Part shown: in pieces, positions 34,739 through 43,104 of the stretch | Numbering within the stretch: position 1 is the stretch's first letter | Layout of the letters: every line of letters starts with the position of its first letter | Assembly (NCBI GenBank): GCA_022822725.1 | Contig: JAJEAN010000004.1 | Location: 1-64,000, forward strand | Direction of reading: 5' to 3' | DNA: 64,000 nt | DNA from: Candidatus Latescibacterota bacterium | Lineage (GTDB): Bacteria > JAAXHH01 | Notes under the pieces: model-generated | Seen by the model: only the letters and a program-made list of their open reading frames with translations | Databases searched by the model: none | What the model was told of the DNA's origin: nothing | Position numbers and translations under genes: made by a program

Positions 34739-36073
34739 GTGTTTGAAGAACTGACCGGCCGCATGGAAGGCATCGTCCGGAATCTCCGCGGCCAGGGCAA
34801 GTTGACGGAAAAGAACATCGACGACAGTCTCCGGCAGGTGCGTCGCGCCTTGCTGGAAGCCGATGTGAATTTCAAGGTAGCCCGGACCTTCATCGACACG
34901 GTCAAGGTAAAGGCCCTTGGGCAGGGCGTGCTCAGGAACCTCTCCCCCGGGCAGCAGATGGTGGGGATCGTCCACCAGGAACTGATCTCCCTGATGGGCG
35001 AGGAAGCCGTCGAGGTCGCCTTCGCGGAATCGCCCCCGACCATCGTCATGCTGGCCGGCCTGCAGGGGTCCGGCAAGACGACGGCCACAGGGAAGCTGGC
35101 CCATCATTTCCTCGGTGCCGGCCGCCGGCCCATTCTGGCCGCGGCGGACGTCTACCGGCCCGCGGCGGTGAAGCAGCTGCAGGTACTCGGCGAACAGCTG
35201 GACGTGCCGGTCGTGGCCCTCGGGGACGGACGGTCTCCCCTGGCGATCTGCAAGGTCGCAGTGGACCGCGCAAGCCGGGAGGACCTTGACGTCGTCATCC
35301 TGGACACGGCGGGACGCCTGCACGTCGATGAAGAGATGATGGAAGAACTCCGCGGAATCCGCGGGGCGGTCCATCCCCACGAAATCCTGCTGGTGGTGGA
35401 CGGGATGACGGGACAGGACGCGGTCAACGTGGCCGAGGCTTTTGACCAGCACCTCGACATCGACGGCTGTATCCTGACGAAGATGGACGGGGACGCCCGC
35501 GGCGGCGCGGCGCTGTCCATACGGCAGATAACCCGGAAGCCCATCAAGTTCGTGGGCGTCGGCGAGAAGCTGGACGCCCTGGAGGTGTTCCATCCCGAAC
35601 GGATGGCGTCCCGGATCCTGGGCATGGGCGACGTGGTCTCTTTGGTCGAGCGCGCGCAGGCCGCCATCGACGTGGAGGAAGCCCGCAAGCTCGAAACGAA
35701 ACTGCGCAAGCAGACCTTCGATCTCGAGGATTTTCGGTCGCAGCTCCAGCAACTGGAAAAAATGGGTTCCATGCAGGAACTGGTCGAGATGATGCCGGGA
35801 TTGAACAAGAAGGCGTTGAAGGGTATGGATATGGATGATAATGCGCTCGTTCGCATGGACGCCATTCTGAGTTCCATGACCAAGCAGGAAAGGGCGCGCC
35901 CCGTGGTCATCAACGGCAGCAGGCGCCGCCGGATCGCGCGGGGAAGCGGCACGAGCGTACAGGAGGTGAATCAGTTACTGAAACAATACAACATGATGCA
36001 GAAGATGATGAAGCAGTTGAACCGGCCGGGCGCACTCGAGCGGCTCGGCCAGAAGATGCTGCCTTTCAGGTAG
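34739..36073 (+). CDS. ffh: Signal recognition particle protein (SRP54 homologue)
   Basis: Ffh binds signal sequences and 4.5S RNA and targets ribosomes to the membrane. The 444-residue reading has the N domain (MFEELTGRMEGIVRNLRG), the G domain (GLQGSGKTTATGKLA, DTAGRLHVDEEMM, TKMDGDARGGAAL) and the Met-rich M domain (MGSMQELVEMMPG through the end). I prefer the GTG at 34739 because the protein then begins like other Ffh proteins and GGAG lies six bases upstream; a TTG at 34727 would add four residues. It starts the ffh-rpsP-rimM-trmD-rplS block. Confidence 0.96.
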   Translation: MFEELTGRMEGIVRNLRGQGKLTEKNIDDSLRQVRRALLEADVNFKVARTFIDTVKVKALGQGVLRNLSPGQQMVGIVHQELISLMGEEAVEVAFAESPPTIVMLAGLQGSGKTTATGKLAHHFLGAGRRPILAAADVYRPAAVKQLQVLGEQLDVPVVALGDGRSPLAICKVAVDRASREDLDVVILDTAGRLHVDEEMMEELRGIRGAVHPHEILLVVDGMTGQDAVNVAEAFDQHLDIDGCILTKMDGDARGGAALSIRQITRKPIKFVGVGEKLDALEVFHPERMASRILGMGDVVSLVERAQAAIDVEEARKLETKLRKQTFDLEDFRSQLQQLEKMGSMQELVEMMPGLNKKALKGMDMDDNALVRMDAILSSMTKQERARPVVINGSRRRRIARGSGTSVQEVNQLLKQYNMMQKMMKQLNRPGALERLGQKMLPFR

Positions 36074-36088
36074 CCTAAGGAGCGGAAC

Positions 36089-36373
36089 ATGGCAGTGGCC
36101 ATACGGCTTCGCCGCACGGGAGCCAAGAAAAGACCCTTCTACCGTATAGTCGTTACGGACAACCGGACCCGCCAGGGCGGCAAGTACATCGAGAGCCTGG
36201 GTTACTACAACCCCATTACTCCGGAACAGCTGGAGATGGACGTGGACAAGGCCGTCGATTGGCTCAACCGCGGCGCCAGGCCGAGTGAAACGGTGCGGTC
36301 GCTGCTGGTGAAGACCGGTGCGATTCAGAAGTGGCGCGGTGTAGACGAAGAGACGGCCGAAGCGGCCGAGTGA
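36089..36373 (+). CDS. rpsP: 30S ribosomal protein S16
   Basis: S16 is a small-subunit assembly protein. The 94-residue protein has the conserved start MAVAIRLRRTGAKKRPFYRIVV and GGKYIESLGYYNP. Its last codons (EAAE) and the TGA stop form the first unit of a fourfold 18-bp tandem repeat, so the C-terminal end may have changed by slippage. Confidence 0.97.
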   Translation: MAVAIRLRRTGAKKRPFYRIVVTDNRTRQGGKYIESLGYYNPITPEQLEMDVDKAVDWLNRGARPSETVRSLLVKTGAIQKWRGVDEETAEAAE

Positions 36374-36430
36374 ACTGAAGCGGCCGAGTGAACTGAAGCA
36401 GCCGAGTGAACTGAAGCAGCCGAGTGAAAT
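36359..36430. repeat. 18-bp tandem repeat, 4 copies, containing the rpsP stop
   Basis: Four contiguous units (36359-36376, 36377-36394, 36395-36412, 36413-36430) have the consensus GAAGCGGCCGAGTGAACT. The first unit ends the rpsP gene and contains its TGA, so every unit repeats the sequence GAGTGA. The array fills most of the 96-bp gap to rimM. Confidence 0.95.
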
Positions 36431-36469
36431 GATGCGGATCGGCCGCCGGTGCGCCGGGGCGGGGTGTGA

Positions 36470-36982
36470 GTGAGCGTAGACTGGATCAATATCGGATTCA
36501 TCCGCAAACCCCACGGCCTCAAGGGCTACGTCCGCGTGGAAGGACTGTCGGATGCTCCGGACCGGTTCGCGGACCTGGACCGGATCGGCGTGGAACGGAA
36601 AGACGGCAGGCAGGAGTCGCTGGAGATCGAGCGCTGCATCCGGGACGGGAACGGCTGGCGGATGAAGTTCCTGGGGATCGATACGGCGGCGCACGCGGAA
36701 CGGCTCCGCGGCGCGTACCTCCAGGTGCCTGAGGCCTCCGTCGCCCCGTTGCCCCGCGACGCCTATTATGTCTTCGAACTCGAAGGCTGCGCGGTCGTTT
36801 CCGACGAAGGAGAAGAGATCGGGATTCTTCGCGAGGTGATGTCTCTGCCCGCGAATGACGTATTTGTCGTGGAAACGCCAACCGGAGAAGCGATGATCCC
36901 GGCGGTCCGGGACATCGTGGTGGAACTCGATCCCGGGGCCGCCAGGGTCGTCATACGGAAGATCCCGGGGTTGATTACGTAG
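36470..36982 (+). CDS. rimM: Ribosome maturation factor RimM
   Basis: RimM helps assemble the head of the 30S subunit around S19. The 170-residue protein has the N-terminal RimM domain (NIGFIRKPHGLKGYVRVEGL) and the C-terminal PRC-barrel part (YYVFELEGCAVVSDEGEEIG, VVETPTGEAMIPAV). It starts with GTG at 36470, preceded by a G-rich stretch. Order rpsP-rimM-trmD-rplS is as expected. Confidence 0.95.
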   Translation: MSVDWINIGFIRKPHGLKGYVRVEGLSDAPDRFADLDRIGVERKDGRQESLEIERCIRDGNGWRMKFLGIDTAAHAERLRGAYLQVPEASVAPLPRDAYYVFELEGCAVVSDEGEEIGILREVMSLPANDVFVVETPTGEAMIPAVRDIVVELDPGAARVVIRKIPGLIT

Positions 36983-36992
36983 CGGACAGACC

Positions 36993-37748
36993 ATGCGTAT
37001 CGACATACTAACGGCATTTCCGGGTGTATTCACGGGACCCTTCGGGGAGAGTATCGTGGGCCGGGCGTGCCGGCGTGATCTGGTGGATGTCTTCATCCAC
37101 GACCTGCGGGCGTTTACGACGGATCGGCACAAGACCATTGATGACTACGCCTACGGCGGAAGCCCGGGCATGGTGCTCAAGGCGGAGCCCATTTTTACGG
37201 GCGTAAGGCATATACGGCGGCTGGGAGAAGCGTCGACCCAAACCGACCGCTCTCGAACCGTGCTGCTGTCGGCCGGAGGCAGGCCCTTTGTGCAGGATAC
37301 GGCCAGGTCCTTCGCGGAACTGGACCACCTGGTCCTTATCTGCGGGCACTACAAGGGTGTCGACGAACGCGTGGCCACGGGCCTGGGCGCCGAGGAGTAC
37401 TCCGTGGGCGATTTCGTCGTCACCGGAGGCGAGATCCCGGCCATGATGATCGCGGACGCCGTGATCCGCCTCCTTCCCGGGGTCCTGGGGGAAATGGCTT
37501 CCGCGGTCACCGATTCGCACTACGAAGGGCTGCTGGGCAATGCCGTATACACGCGGCCGGAGAACTACCAGGAGTGGAGTGTGCCCGAGGTACTGCTTTC
37601 CGGGCACCATGGGCGCATTGAACGATGGGAAAGGGAGGACGCCCTGAAGAAGACATACCGGCACCGCCCCGAGTTGCTGGAAACCGTGGAGTTGTCCGGA
37701 GAAGATCTGACTTATCTGAGAACACTTCAACAGAACGAGACCGGGTAG
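36993..37748 (+). CDS. trmD: tRNA (guanine-37-N1)-methyltransferase
   Basis: TrmD methylates G37 next to the anticodon and prevents frameshifting. The 251-residue SPOUT enzyme has [22 protein letters not shown], the SAM-binding region [13 protein letters not shown] and the knot motif [22 protein letters not shown] 38-bp gap separates it from rplS. Confidence 0.97.
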   Translation: MRIDILTAFPGVFTGPFGESIVGRACRRDLVDVFIHDLRAFTTDRHKTIDDYAYGGSPGMVLKAEPIFTGVRHIRRLGEASTQTDRSRTVLLSAGGRPFVQDTARSFAELDHLVLICGHYKGVDERVATGLGAEEYSVGDFVVTGGEIPAMMIADAVIRLLPGVLGEMASAVTDSHYEGLLGNAVYTRPENYQEWSVPEVLLSGHHGRIERWEREDALKKTYRHRPELLETVELSGEDLTYLRTLQQNETG

Positions 37749-37786
37749 TGCACCCTCGATCGTTCGAAAGGACGGAAGCTTCATCC

Positions 37787-38131
37787 ATGAACGCATTAGA
37801 CACGATCACACAGGACCAGTTGCGGACCGACCTGCCGGAATTCCGTGCCGGAGACACCATTCGGATGGAGGTCAAGGTCCGCGAAGGCGACAAGGAACGC
37901 GTACAGCTCTTCCAGGGCGTTGTTATCCAGCGGTCCGGTCACGGCATCGGCGAGACCGTCACGGTCCGCAAAATCTCGCAGGGGATCGGCGTCGAGCGCA
38001 TCTTCCCACTGCATTCGCCGTCGGTTGGCAAAATTCAGGTGTTGCGCCGGGGCAAGGTACGGCAATCGCGCATCTACTACCTGAGAAAGCTCAAGGGCAA
38101 GGCCGCCCGGATCACCGAGCGGCGAAACTGA
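37787..38131 (+). CDS. rplS: 50S ribosomal protein L19
   Basis: L19 lies at the subunit interface. The 114-residue protein has [29 protein letters not shown] and the end [30 protein letters not shown] chose ATG 37787; the open frame upstream lies inside trmD. It is followed by rnhB after 2 bp. Confidence 0.97.
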   Translation: MNALDTITQDQLRTDLPEFRAGDTIRMEVKVREGDKERVQLFQGVVIQRSGHGIGETVTVRKISQGIGVERIFPLHSPSVGKIQVLRRGKVRQSRIYYLRKLKGKAARITERRN

Positions 38132-38133
38132 GC

Positions 38134-38778
38134 ATGGCGAAGGACGACGCGGATCGGGAGAGACTCCGGGCCATGGCCTGCTTTGAACGGTCCCTCCTCG
38201 GTCATGGCACGCGGCGCGCGGCCGGTGTCGACGAAGCCGGACGAGGCGCCCTGGCCGGCCCCGTGATCGCGGCCGCCGTGATACTGCCCGAAGATCCCGT
38301 TATTCCGGGCCTGGACGATTCGAAACGTCTCACGCCCGCCAGGCGGGATGCCCTCTATGAAAGGATCACGGCCATCGCCACGGCAATCGGCGTCGGCCGG
38401 TCCGATCCGGACGTGATCGACGCCGTGAACATCCGTCGAGCGAATCTCCTGGCCATGAAAGAAGCCGTGGAGGCTCTCTCGCCGCCTCCCGGCCGTCTGC
38501 TCGTCGACGGAATCGACTCCATTGACTGGCGGGGCCCCCAGACCACCGTGGTGGGCGGCGACGCGCGCAGCCTTTCCATCGCGGCGGCGTCCGTCATCGC
38601 AAAGGTGACGCGGGACCGGATCATGATCGCGTGCGACCCGGACTTTCCCGAATACGGCTTTGCCCGTCACAAGGGTTACGGCACGGCGGCGCACCTGGCC
38701 GCGCTCGAGGACCATGGCCCGTCGGCCGTGCATCGCCGCTCCTTCCTGCGGAAGAGATTCGATTTCACCACGGCCTGA
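38134..38778 (+). CDS. rnhB: Ribonuclease HII
   Basis: RNase HII nicks RNA in RNA-DNA hybrids and removes misincorporated ribonucleotides. The 214-residue protein has the catalytic GVDEAGRGALAGPVIAAAVIL (Asp-Glu), DDSKRLTPARRDALYERI, LLVDGID and AAASVIAKVTRDRIM. Position after rplS and before yraN is the common arrangement. Confidence 0.96.
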   Translation: MAKDDADRERLRAMACFERSLLGHGTRRAAGVDEAGRGALAGPVIAAAVILPEDPVIPGLDDSKRLTPARRDALYERITAIATAIGVGRSDPDVIDAVNIRRANLLAMKEAVEALSPPPGRLLVDGIDSIDWRGPQTTVVGGDARSLSIAAASVIAKVTRDRIMIACDPDFPEYGFARHKGYGTAAHLAALEDHGPSAVHRRSFLRKRFDFTTA

Positions 38779-38812
38779 ACATCGGCCCGCTTCGTATGTA
38801 AGACAGGTATAA

Positions 38813-38863
38813 CCGGCGTATATCCCAGGCATTACTGGCGTATATCCGGCGTATATCCCAGGC
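38813..38863. repeat. Short direct repeats between rnhB and yraN
   Basis: CCGGCGTATATCCCAGGC occurs at 38813-38830 and 38846-38863, with an additional TGGCGTATATC copy between them. They occupy half of the 101-bp spacer. Confidence 0.85.
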
Positions 38864-38879
38864 TTTTCCCGAAGGCATC

Positions 38880-39254
38880 ATGACCGCATCGAAGCAAATC
38901 CTGGGTTCACGCGGCGAGTCTATCGCGGAAGCTTACCTGCGCCGAAAGGGCCATGCCGTGCTGGCCAGGAATTACCGGGATGCCGTCTCCCGGTGCGAAA
39001 TCGACCTCATTACCCGGGCCGGAGACGAACTCGTCTTCGTGGAGGTCAAGGCTGGAACAGGCCAACGGTTCGGCGACCCGCAGTCCCGGGTGGACGCGAG
39101 GAAACAGCGTCAGATCGCCCGGGCCGCCCGCCGATTCCTGCAGGAAAGAAGCTGGCACGAGACACCGTGCCGTTTCGACGTCATTGGGATCGACCTCTCG
39201 CGGAATCCTCCCGGGGTAACGCACCTGGAGCACGCATTCTGGAGTGCCGTCTGA
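38880..39254 (+). CDS. yraN: YraN-family (UPF0102) endonuclease-like protein
   Basis: YraN proteins have a Holliday-junction-resolvase-like nuclease fold, but their cellular role is not settled. The 124-residue protein has the start GSRGESIAEAYLRRKGHAVLARNYR, then CEIDLITRAGDELVFVEVKA, holding the Asp, Glu and Lys of a PD-(D/E)XK site. It is the last gene of the ffh-to-yraN block. Confidence 0.92.
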   Translation: MTASKQILGSRGESIAEAYLRRKGHAVLARNYRDAVSRCEIDLITRAGDELVFVEVKAGTGQRFGDPQSRVDARKQRQIARAARRFLQERSWHETPCRFDVIGIDLSRNPPGVTHLEHAFWSAV

Positions 39255-39360
39255 TGTGTCGCGACCACATCGCGGCGAATCTTACGCGGCGGTCCTCTCC
39301 TTCTGGTTGCGGTCGGCCGGGTCGGAAAAGGCTGGGTCGGTAAAGGCAGGATGGTATGTC

Positions 39361-40560
39361 ATGCCGAGTTTACGCAAATCGCTGAAAATCCTCGTCGCGG
39401 CCGGTCTCCTGATCTGGATCGCCGATGGATTCCTGCTCATGCGGTCGGAGTCTCCCCGTTCCGCGCCGTCCCCCGCGGCCGAAACGGCGGTGTCCACCGG
39501 ACCGGGCGGCGGTGCGCGCTATTCCGGCGCCATCCATATCCATTCCACTTACTCCGACGGCGGGGGATCGGTGGCGGATATCATTCGGGCGGGACAGAAA
39601 GCGGGACCGGATTTCCTCATCCTGACCGACCACGACACGTTGCAGCCCAGGTTCGACGGCCACCAGGGATATCATGACGGCCTGCTGCTGCTGGTGGGCG
39701 AAGAGGTCAACACCAGCGCGGGTCATCTGCTCGCCCTCGGTGTGGGCAGGGACGTGGACCAGGACGGCCCCCTGGGGCTGCCCGCGCTGATCGACGAGAT
39801 CTCGGAGGCGGGCGGAGTCTCCATCGCGGCGCATCCTACGGGCAGGCGGCCCTGGACCCACTGGACCGATGACAAGATGGACGGCCTGGAACTGCTCAAC
39901 GGGAACAGCGACTGGCGCGACGACAGTGTGCTTGAACTGCTGCGGGCCGTGGTTTTCCTGCCTTTCCTGCCCGACGGCGTCTTCAACAGTCTCATCGACC
40001 GCCCCAACGAAGCCATCCGCCTTTGGATGCATCGCGCGCAGCGTCAGCCGGTTACCGTGATCGGCAGCCTGGACGCCCACGAGCGCATAAAGCTCTGGGG
40101 TGAGCGCCACCTGGCATTCCCCACCTATGAACGCATGTTCGGACTGATCCGTACGTATGTGATCACCGGCATGGAACTGACCGGCGACGCCGGGGTCGAC
40201 GAGGGGATCCTGTTGGACGCGATTCGCCGCGGAAGTTGTTACGTGGTGCTGGAAGGATACGAGCCGGCCCCCGGTTTTTCCTTCGAACTTATCATGGGGC
40301 CGGAGACCAGGCCCATGGGCTCCACAGTTGCCTTCCAGGACGGCGGACGGCTGCACGTGACCGCGCCATCATCGGGGCCGGTGCGCATCCGGTTGTACAG
40401 AAACGAAGTGCCGCTGATCGATACGGAAGGCCATGAACTGTTCGTGGAGGTCCCCGGCCCGGGGGTCTATCACACCGAAGTTTACCAACTGCGCAGCACC
40501 CTGCTGCGTGGCGAGCGCCAGAGGCTCTGGATCATCTCGAACGCGATCCGGGTGGAGTAA
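39361..40560 (+). CDS. PHP-domain metal-dependent hydrolase, membrane-anchored or secreted
   Basis: The 399-residue protein begins with a hydrophobic segment (about 8-27, LKILVAAGLLIWIADGFLLM) that could be a signal anchor, then a Ser/Pro-rich linker. The PHP domain starts near residue 55 with HIHSTYSDGGGS, followed by LTDHDTLQP, VGEEVNT, SIAAHPTG and IGSLDAHERIKLWGE, so most metal ligands of PHP phosphoesterases are present. A C-terminal beta-rich part (about 310-399) follows. The substrate is unknown. I chose ATG 39361, preceded by GCAGGA; the frame is open upstream to 39244, over the end of yraN. Confidence 0.83.
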   Translation: MPSLRKSLKILVAAGLLIWIADGFLLMRSESPRSAPSPAAETAVSTGPGGGARYSGAIHIHSTYSDGGGSVADIIRAGQKAGPDFLILTDHDTLQPRFDGHQGYHDGLLLLVGEEVNTSAGHLLALGVGRDVDQDGPLGLPALIDEISEAGGVSIAAHPTGRRPWTHWTDDKMDGLELLNGNSDWRDDSVLELLRAVVFLPFLPDGVFNSLIDRPNEAIRLWMHRAQRQPVTVIGSLDAHERIKLWGERHLAFPTYERMFGLIRTYVITGMELTGDAGVDEGILLDAIRRGSCYVVLEGYEPAPGFSFELIMGPETRPMGSTVAFQDGGRLHVTAPSSGPVRIRLYRNEVPLIDTEGHELFVEVPGPGVYHTEVYQLRSTLLRGERQRLWIISNAIRVE

Positions 40561-40606
40561 GGCGCGCTCGCGTTTTGACCGAACCGGCCGTTTGACCGGG
40601 CTGGTT

Positions 40607-40688
40607 GTTTACTCGGACAGGCCGTTCACCTGTGCTGTTTGTTTACTCGAACGGGCCGTTCACCCGTGCCGGTCTACTCGAACGGGCC
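40607..40688. repeat. About 31-34 bp tandem repeats between a PHP gene and pyrC
   Basis: The segment GTTTACTCG(G/A)AC(A/G)GGCCGTTCACC recurs from 40607 and from 40641, and a truncated GTCTACTCGAACGGGCC follows from 40672. The array ends next to the pyrC stop codon (40692-40694, minus strand) in the convergent spacer. I saw no hairpin with a T-tract. Confidence 0.82.
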
Positions 40689-40691
40689 AGC

Positions 40692-41699
40692 CTACCGTAC
40701 CTCCGCCACTGCCCATTCCAACTCCCGTCCGGGATACATGGGGACGACGTCGCCGTACCGCTCGGGAATGACGGCGCCGGTCTTTTCGAACACCACGGTT
40801 TTTTCGGGCGGCTCGACACTGTAGATCCGCCTCGCATTGTCCGAAACGAAGGCCTGCAACCGGTCCAGCGCGCCGTGTTCTTCGAATAGCCCGACGAGCA
40901 TCTGCAGGGCGATGGGGGCGGTGAATACCCCCGCGGCGCATCCGGCGCTCTCTTTTATATCCACCGGGTGGGGCGCGGAATCGCTGCCAAACGCGAGCCT
41001 GGGATGGGCTTCGAGGGCCAGCGCGAGTAGCGCCTCGCGGTCTTCCGGGCGCTTGGCGATGGGTTTGCAGAAGAGGTGGGGGTTGAGCAGGCCGCCCGCA
41101 ATGTCGTCCAGGGTGATCAACAGGTGCTGCAGGGTGACGGTGGCGGACAGGTTCTCGTGGCGGTCCAGCAACTCGGCGGACTCCCGGGTCGTGATGTGCT
41201 CCATGACGATGGCCAGCCGGGGAAAGCGCGCGGCCAGGTCTTCGTAGACCGGGAGGAAGGCGCGTTCGCGGTCCATAACGAAATCCGTGGATTCGCCGTG
41301 CACCATCAGCCGGATGTCCATTTCCTCCATCAGGGCCAGGGTGCCGTCAATGTCGCGGAGGTTGCCGACGCCGCCTTCGCTGTGGGTGGTGACGCCCTCC
41401 GGGTACAGTTTGACGCCGATGATCCGGTCCTTCATCGAAGCCAGTTCGCTTTCGGTGTAGGGCCGCATGAACAGGGTCATGTACGGTTCGAAGGCGTGGC
41501 CGTCCACGGTCTCCCGGATTTCCCGTTCGTATCGTGCAAGCCGGTCGAGATTATCCACGGGGGGCACCAGGTTGGGCATGATCACGCCGCCCGCGAAGGT
41601 CTCCGCGCTCAGCGGCGCCACGCGTCTCATCATGGCGCCTTCGCGGAAGTGGATGTGCATGTCCAGGGGTGCGTGGAGGGAGAAGGTGGCGTTCGACAT
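40692..41699 (-). CDS. pyrC: Dihydroorotase, class II (PyrC type)
   Basis: This enzyme converts carbamoyl-aspartate to dihydroorotate in pyrimidine synthesis. The 335-residue reading has MHIHFREG (metal His pair and Arg), [14 protein letters not shown] with the lysine expected to be carboxylated, [18 protein letters not shown], and [22 protein letters not shown]. The start ATG 41699 matches the family start; a TTG at 41738 would add 13 residues. It is transcribed in the same direction as ygfZ and lies 55 bp downstream of it. Confidence 0.95.
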   Translation of the reverse strand: MSNATFSLHAPLDMHIHFREGAMMRRVAPLSAETFAGGVIMPNLVPPVDNLDRLARYEREIRETVDGHAFEPYMTLFMRPYTESELASMKDRIIGVKLYPEGVTTHSEGGVGNLRDIDGTLALMEEMDIRLMVHGESTDFVMDRERAFLPVYEDLAARFPRLAIVMEHITTRESAELLDRHENLSATVTLQHLLITLDDIAGGLLNPHLFCKPIAKRPEDREALLALALEAHPRLAFGSDSAPHPVDIKESAGCAAGVFTAPIALQMLVGLFEEHGALDRLQAFVSDNARRIYSVEPPEKTVVFEKTGAVIPERYGDVVPMYPGRELEWAVAEVR

Positions 41700-41754
41700 G
41701 GGATGCGGGGATTCCGGTGTTATGTCTTTCGCAATCAAGGACCGTGGTCGTTCA

Positions 41755-42873
41755 TCAGGAACCGGGGTCGTAGAAGGGCAGGTCCGCGATTTCGGCAGGG
41801 ACCGGGACGCCGTCCGCCTCGACTTCCAACGGTCCGCCCGCCGCCCGGTATCTACGCCGGACGAATCCCAGCGCGATGATCCTGTCGACCGCTCGCCCGC
41901 GGACCGCCGTGGTGATCCACCCGGCGTCCTTGCCGTCCTTCCGGATCACGGCGTTCCGTTCCGGGAGCGTATCGCCTTCGATGACCAGTCCCGTCAGCAG
42001 GCGGTTGGGACGACCCCGGTGCTCCATCATCACGACGGGCTCCTGTCCGATGTAACAACCCTTGGTGAAACTGACGGCCCGGTCTTTTACCGCTTCGTTG
42101 GGAATGATCCGGCCGTCCAGTTCCGCCGTGCAGCGGGGGATGCCCGCTTCCACCCTCAGGACCTCCAGGGTCTCGTATCCGATGGGCACGCAGCCGCAGC
42201 CGTCGTCCCCGCCGGCGAGTAACGCCTTCCATAGCTCGTCCGCGCTATCGGCGGGAACGTAGATATCGTAGTCCCGTTCGCCCGTACGATGCGTCCGCGC
42301 CACGGTCGCGGGCACGCTGTTCCATTCGATCTCCACGTGTCCACCGGGAGGCAGCTGTGCCAGGGAACCGGCCAGGACCCGGGCGCAGTCGTCCGCCCGC
42401 CTGCCGGACACGCGCTGGAGGCAGTCGTCCGCCCGCCTGCCGGACACGCCGATCAAACCGTACTGAGTCGTGACGTCCACGATCTCGACGTCGTCCATGA
42501 GAGCGTACCGGTCGAGTGTTTCCCGTAACACGTCCGCCATCCCGGGTTCCACGTCGATGAGCAGGTCCTCCCGGCGGACATGGACCGTCATGTCCGAGAT
42601 GATCTTCCCCTGGGGCGTCAGCATGCAGGCATAGACGCCCTCTCCGGGGCCGAGTTGCTCAACGTCGTTGGTCACCACGCGGTGCAGAAAGCGCTGCCGG
42701 TCCGCACCGGTCATGCGCAGTTTGCCGCGGCCGGAGAGGTCGCTCAGGCCGGCGGCGGTCCGGACCGCGCGGTATTCGACGGCGGAGTTCCCGTAGTGCA
42801 GCACGGCCGGCCGGCCCTGGAATTCGCCGGCGACGGCGCCGAGATCGTCGTGGTTTATGGCGCTTTCATGCAT
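41755..42873 (-). CDS. ygfZ: YgfZ/GcvT-like folate-binding protein
   Basis: YgfZ proteins bind folate and help Fe-S cluster assembly or repair. The 372-residue protein has the diagnostic motif [11 protein letters not shown] and the GcvT-like start (ALHESA-like, here [27 protein letters not shown]). A 36-bp tandem duplication near the middle inserts an extra [13 protein letters not shown] chose ATG 42873; an upstream TTG would add a poorly conserved leader. Confidence 0.9.
   Translation of the reverse strand: MHESAINHDDLGAVAGEFQGRPAVLHYGNSAVEYRAVRTAAGLSDLSGRGKLRMTGADRQRFLHRVVTNDVEQLGPGEGVYACMLTPQGKIISDMTVHVRREDLLIDVEPGMADVLRETLDRYALMDDVEIVDVTTQYGLIGVSGRRADDCLQRVSGRRADDCARVLAGSLAQLPPGGHVEIEWNSVPATVARTHRTGERDYDIYVPADSADELWKALLAGGDDGCGCVPIGYETLEVLRVEAGIPRCTAELDGRIIPNEAVKDRAVSFTKGCYIGQEPVVMMEHRGRPNRLLTGLVIEGDTLPERNAVIRKDGKDAGWITTAVRGRAVDRIIALGFVRRRYRAAGGPLEVEADGVPVPAEIADLPFYDPGS
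42385..42456. repeat. 36-bp in-frame tandem duplication within ygfZ
   Basis: The 29-bp core starting GCAGTCGTCCGCCCGCCTGC is at 42385 and again at 42421, a 36-bp period that duplicates twelve codons (VSGRRADDC plus three). The copies are almost identical, so the event looks recent. Confidence 0.9.
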
Positions 42874-42998
42874 CTGAAGTACCGGGTGTCCGATCGGGGT
42901 TTTCGAAGCAGGGCGAAACAACAAAAACGCTATGTATCAATGTGCGGGCGTCAGGCTCCTGTCAATCTATATTTTGGGTATGGCGGGGGCCTTTAGGG

Positions 42999-43027
42999 TT
43001 GACACCGCACGGGGTTTTCGTTATGGT
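42999..43027 (+). promoter_or_regulatory. Sigma70 promoter of glyS
   Basis: TTGACA (42999-43004), a 17-bp spacer and TATGGT (43022-43027) lie 78 bp before the glyS start. I did not see a T-box leader in the short region that follows. Confidence 0.72.
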
Positions 43028-43104
43028 GAACGCGTTGTTCGCGGCGCGGCTGAAGCGCCGCACTGCCTGCCATCTACACTCTGTTCAAACCGGAAAGGAA
43101 CGCG

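Noticed and set aside
42905-42990. A minus-strand promoter for ygfZ (TTGACA near 42965)
   Set aside because: TTGACA is present on the minus strand, but the only TACATA-like -10 lies 23 bp away, outside the usual 16-18 bp.
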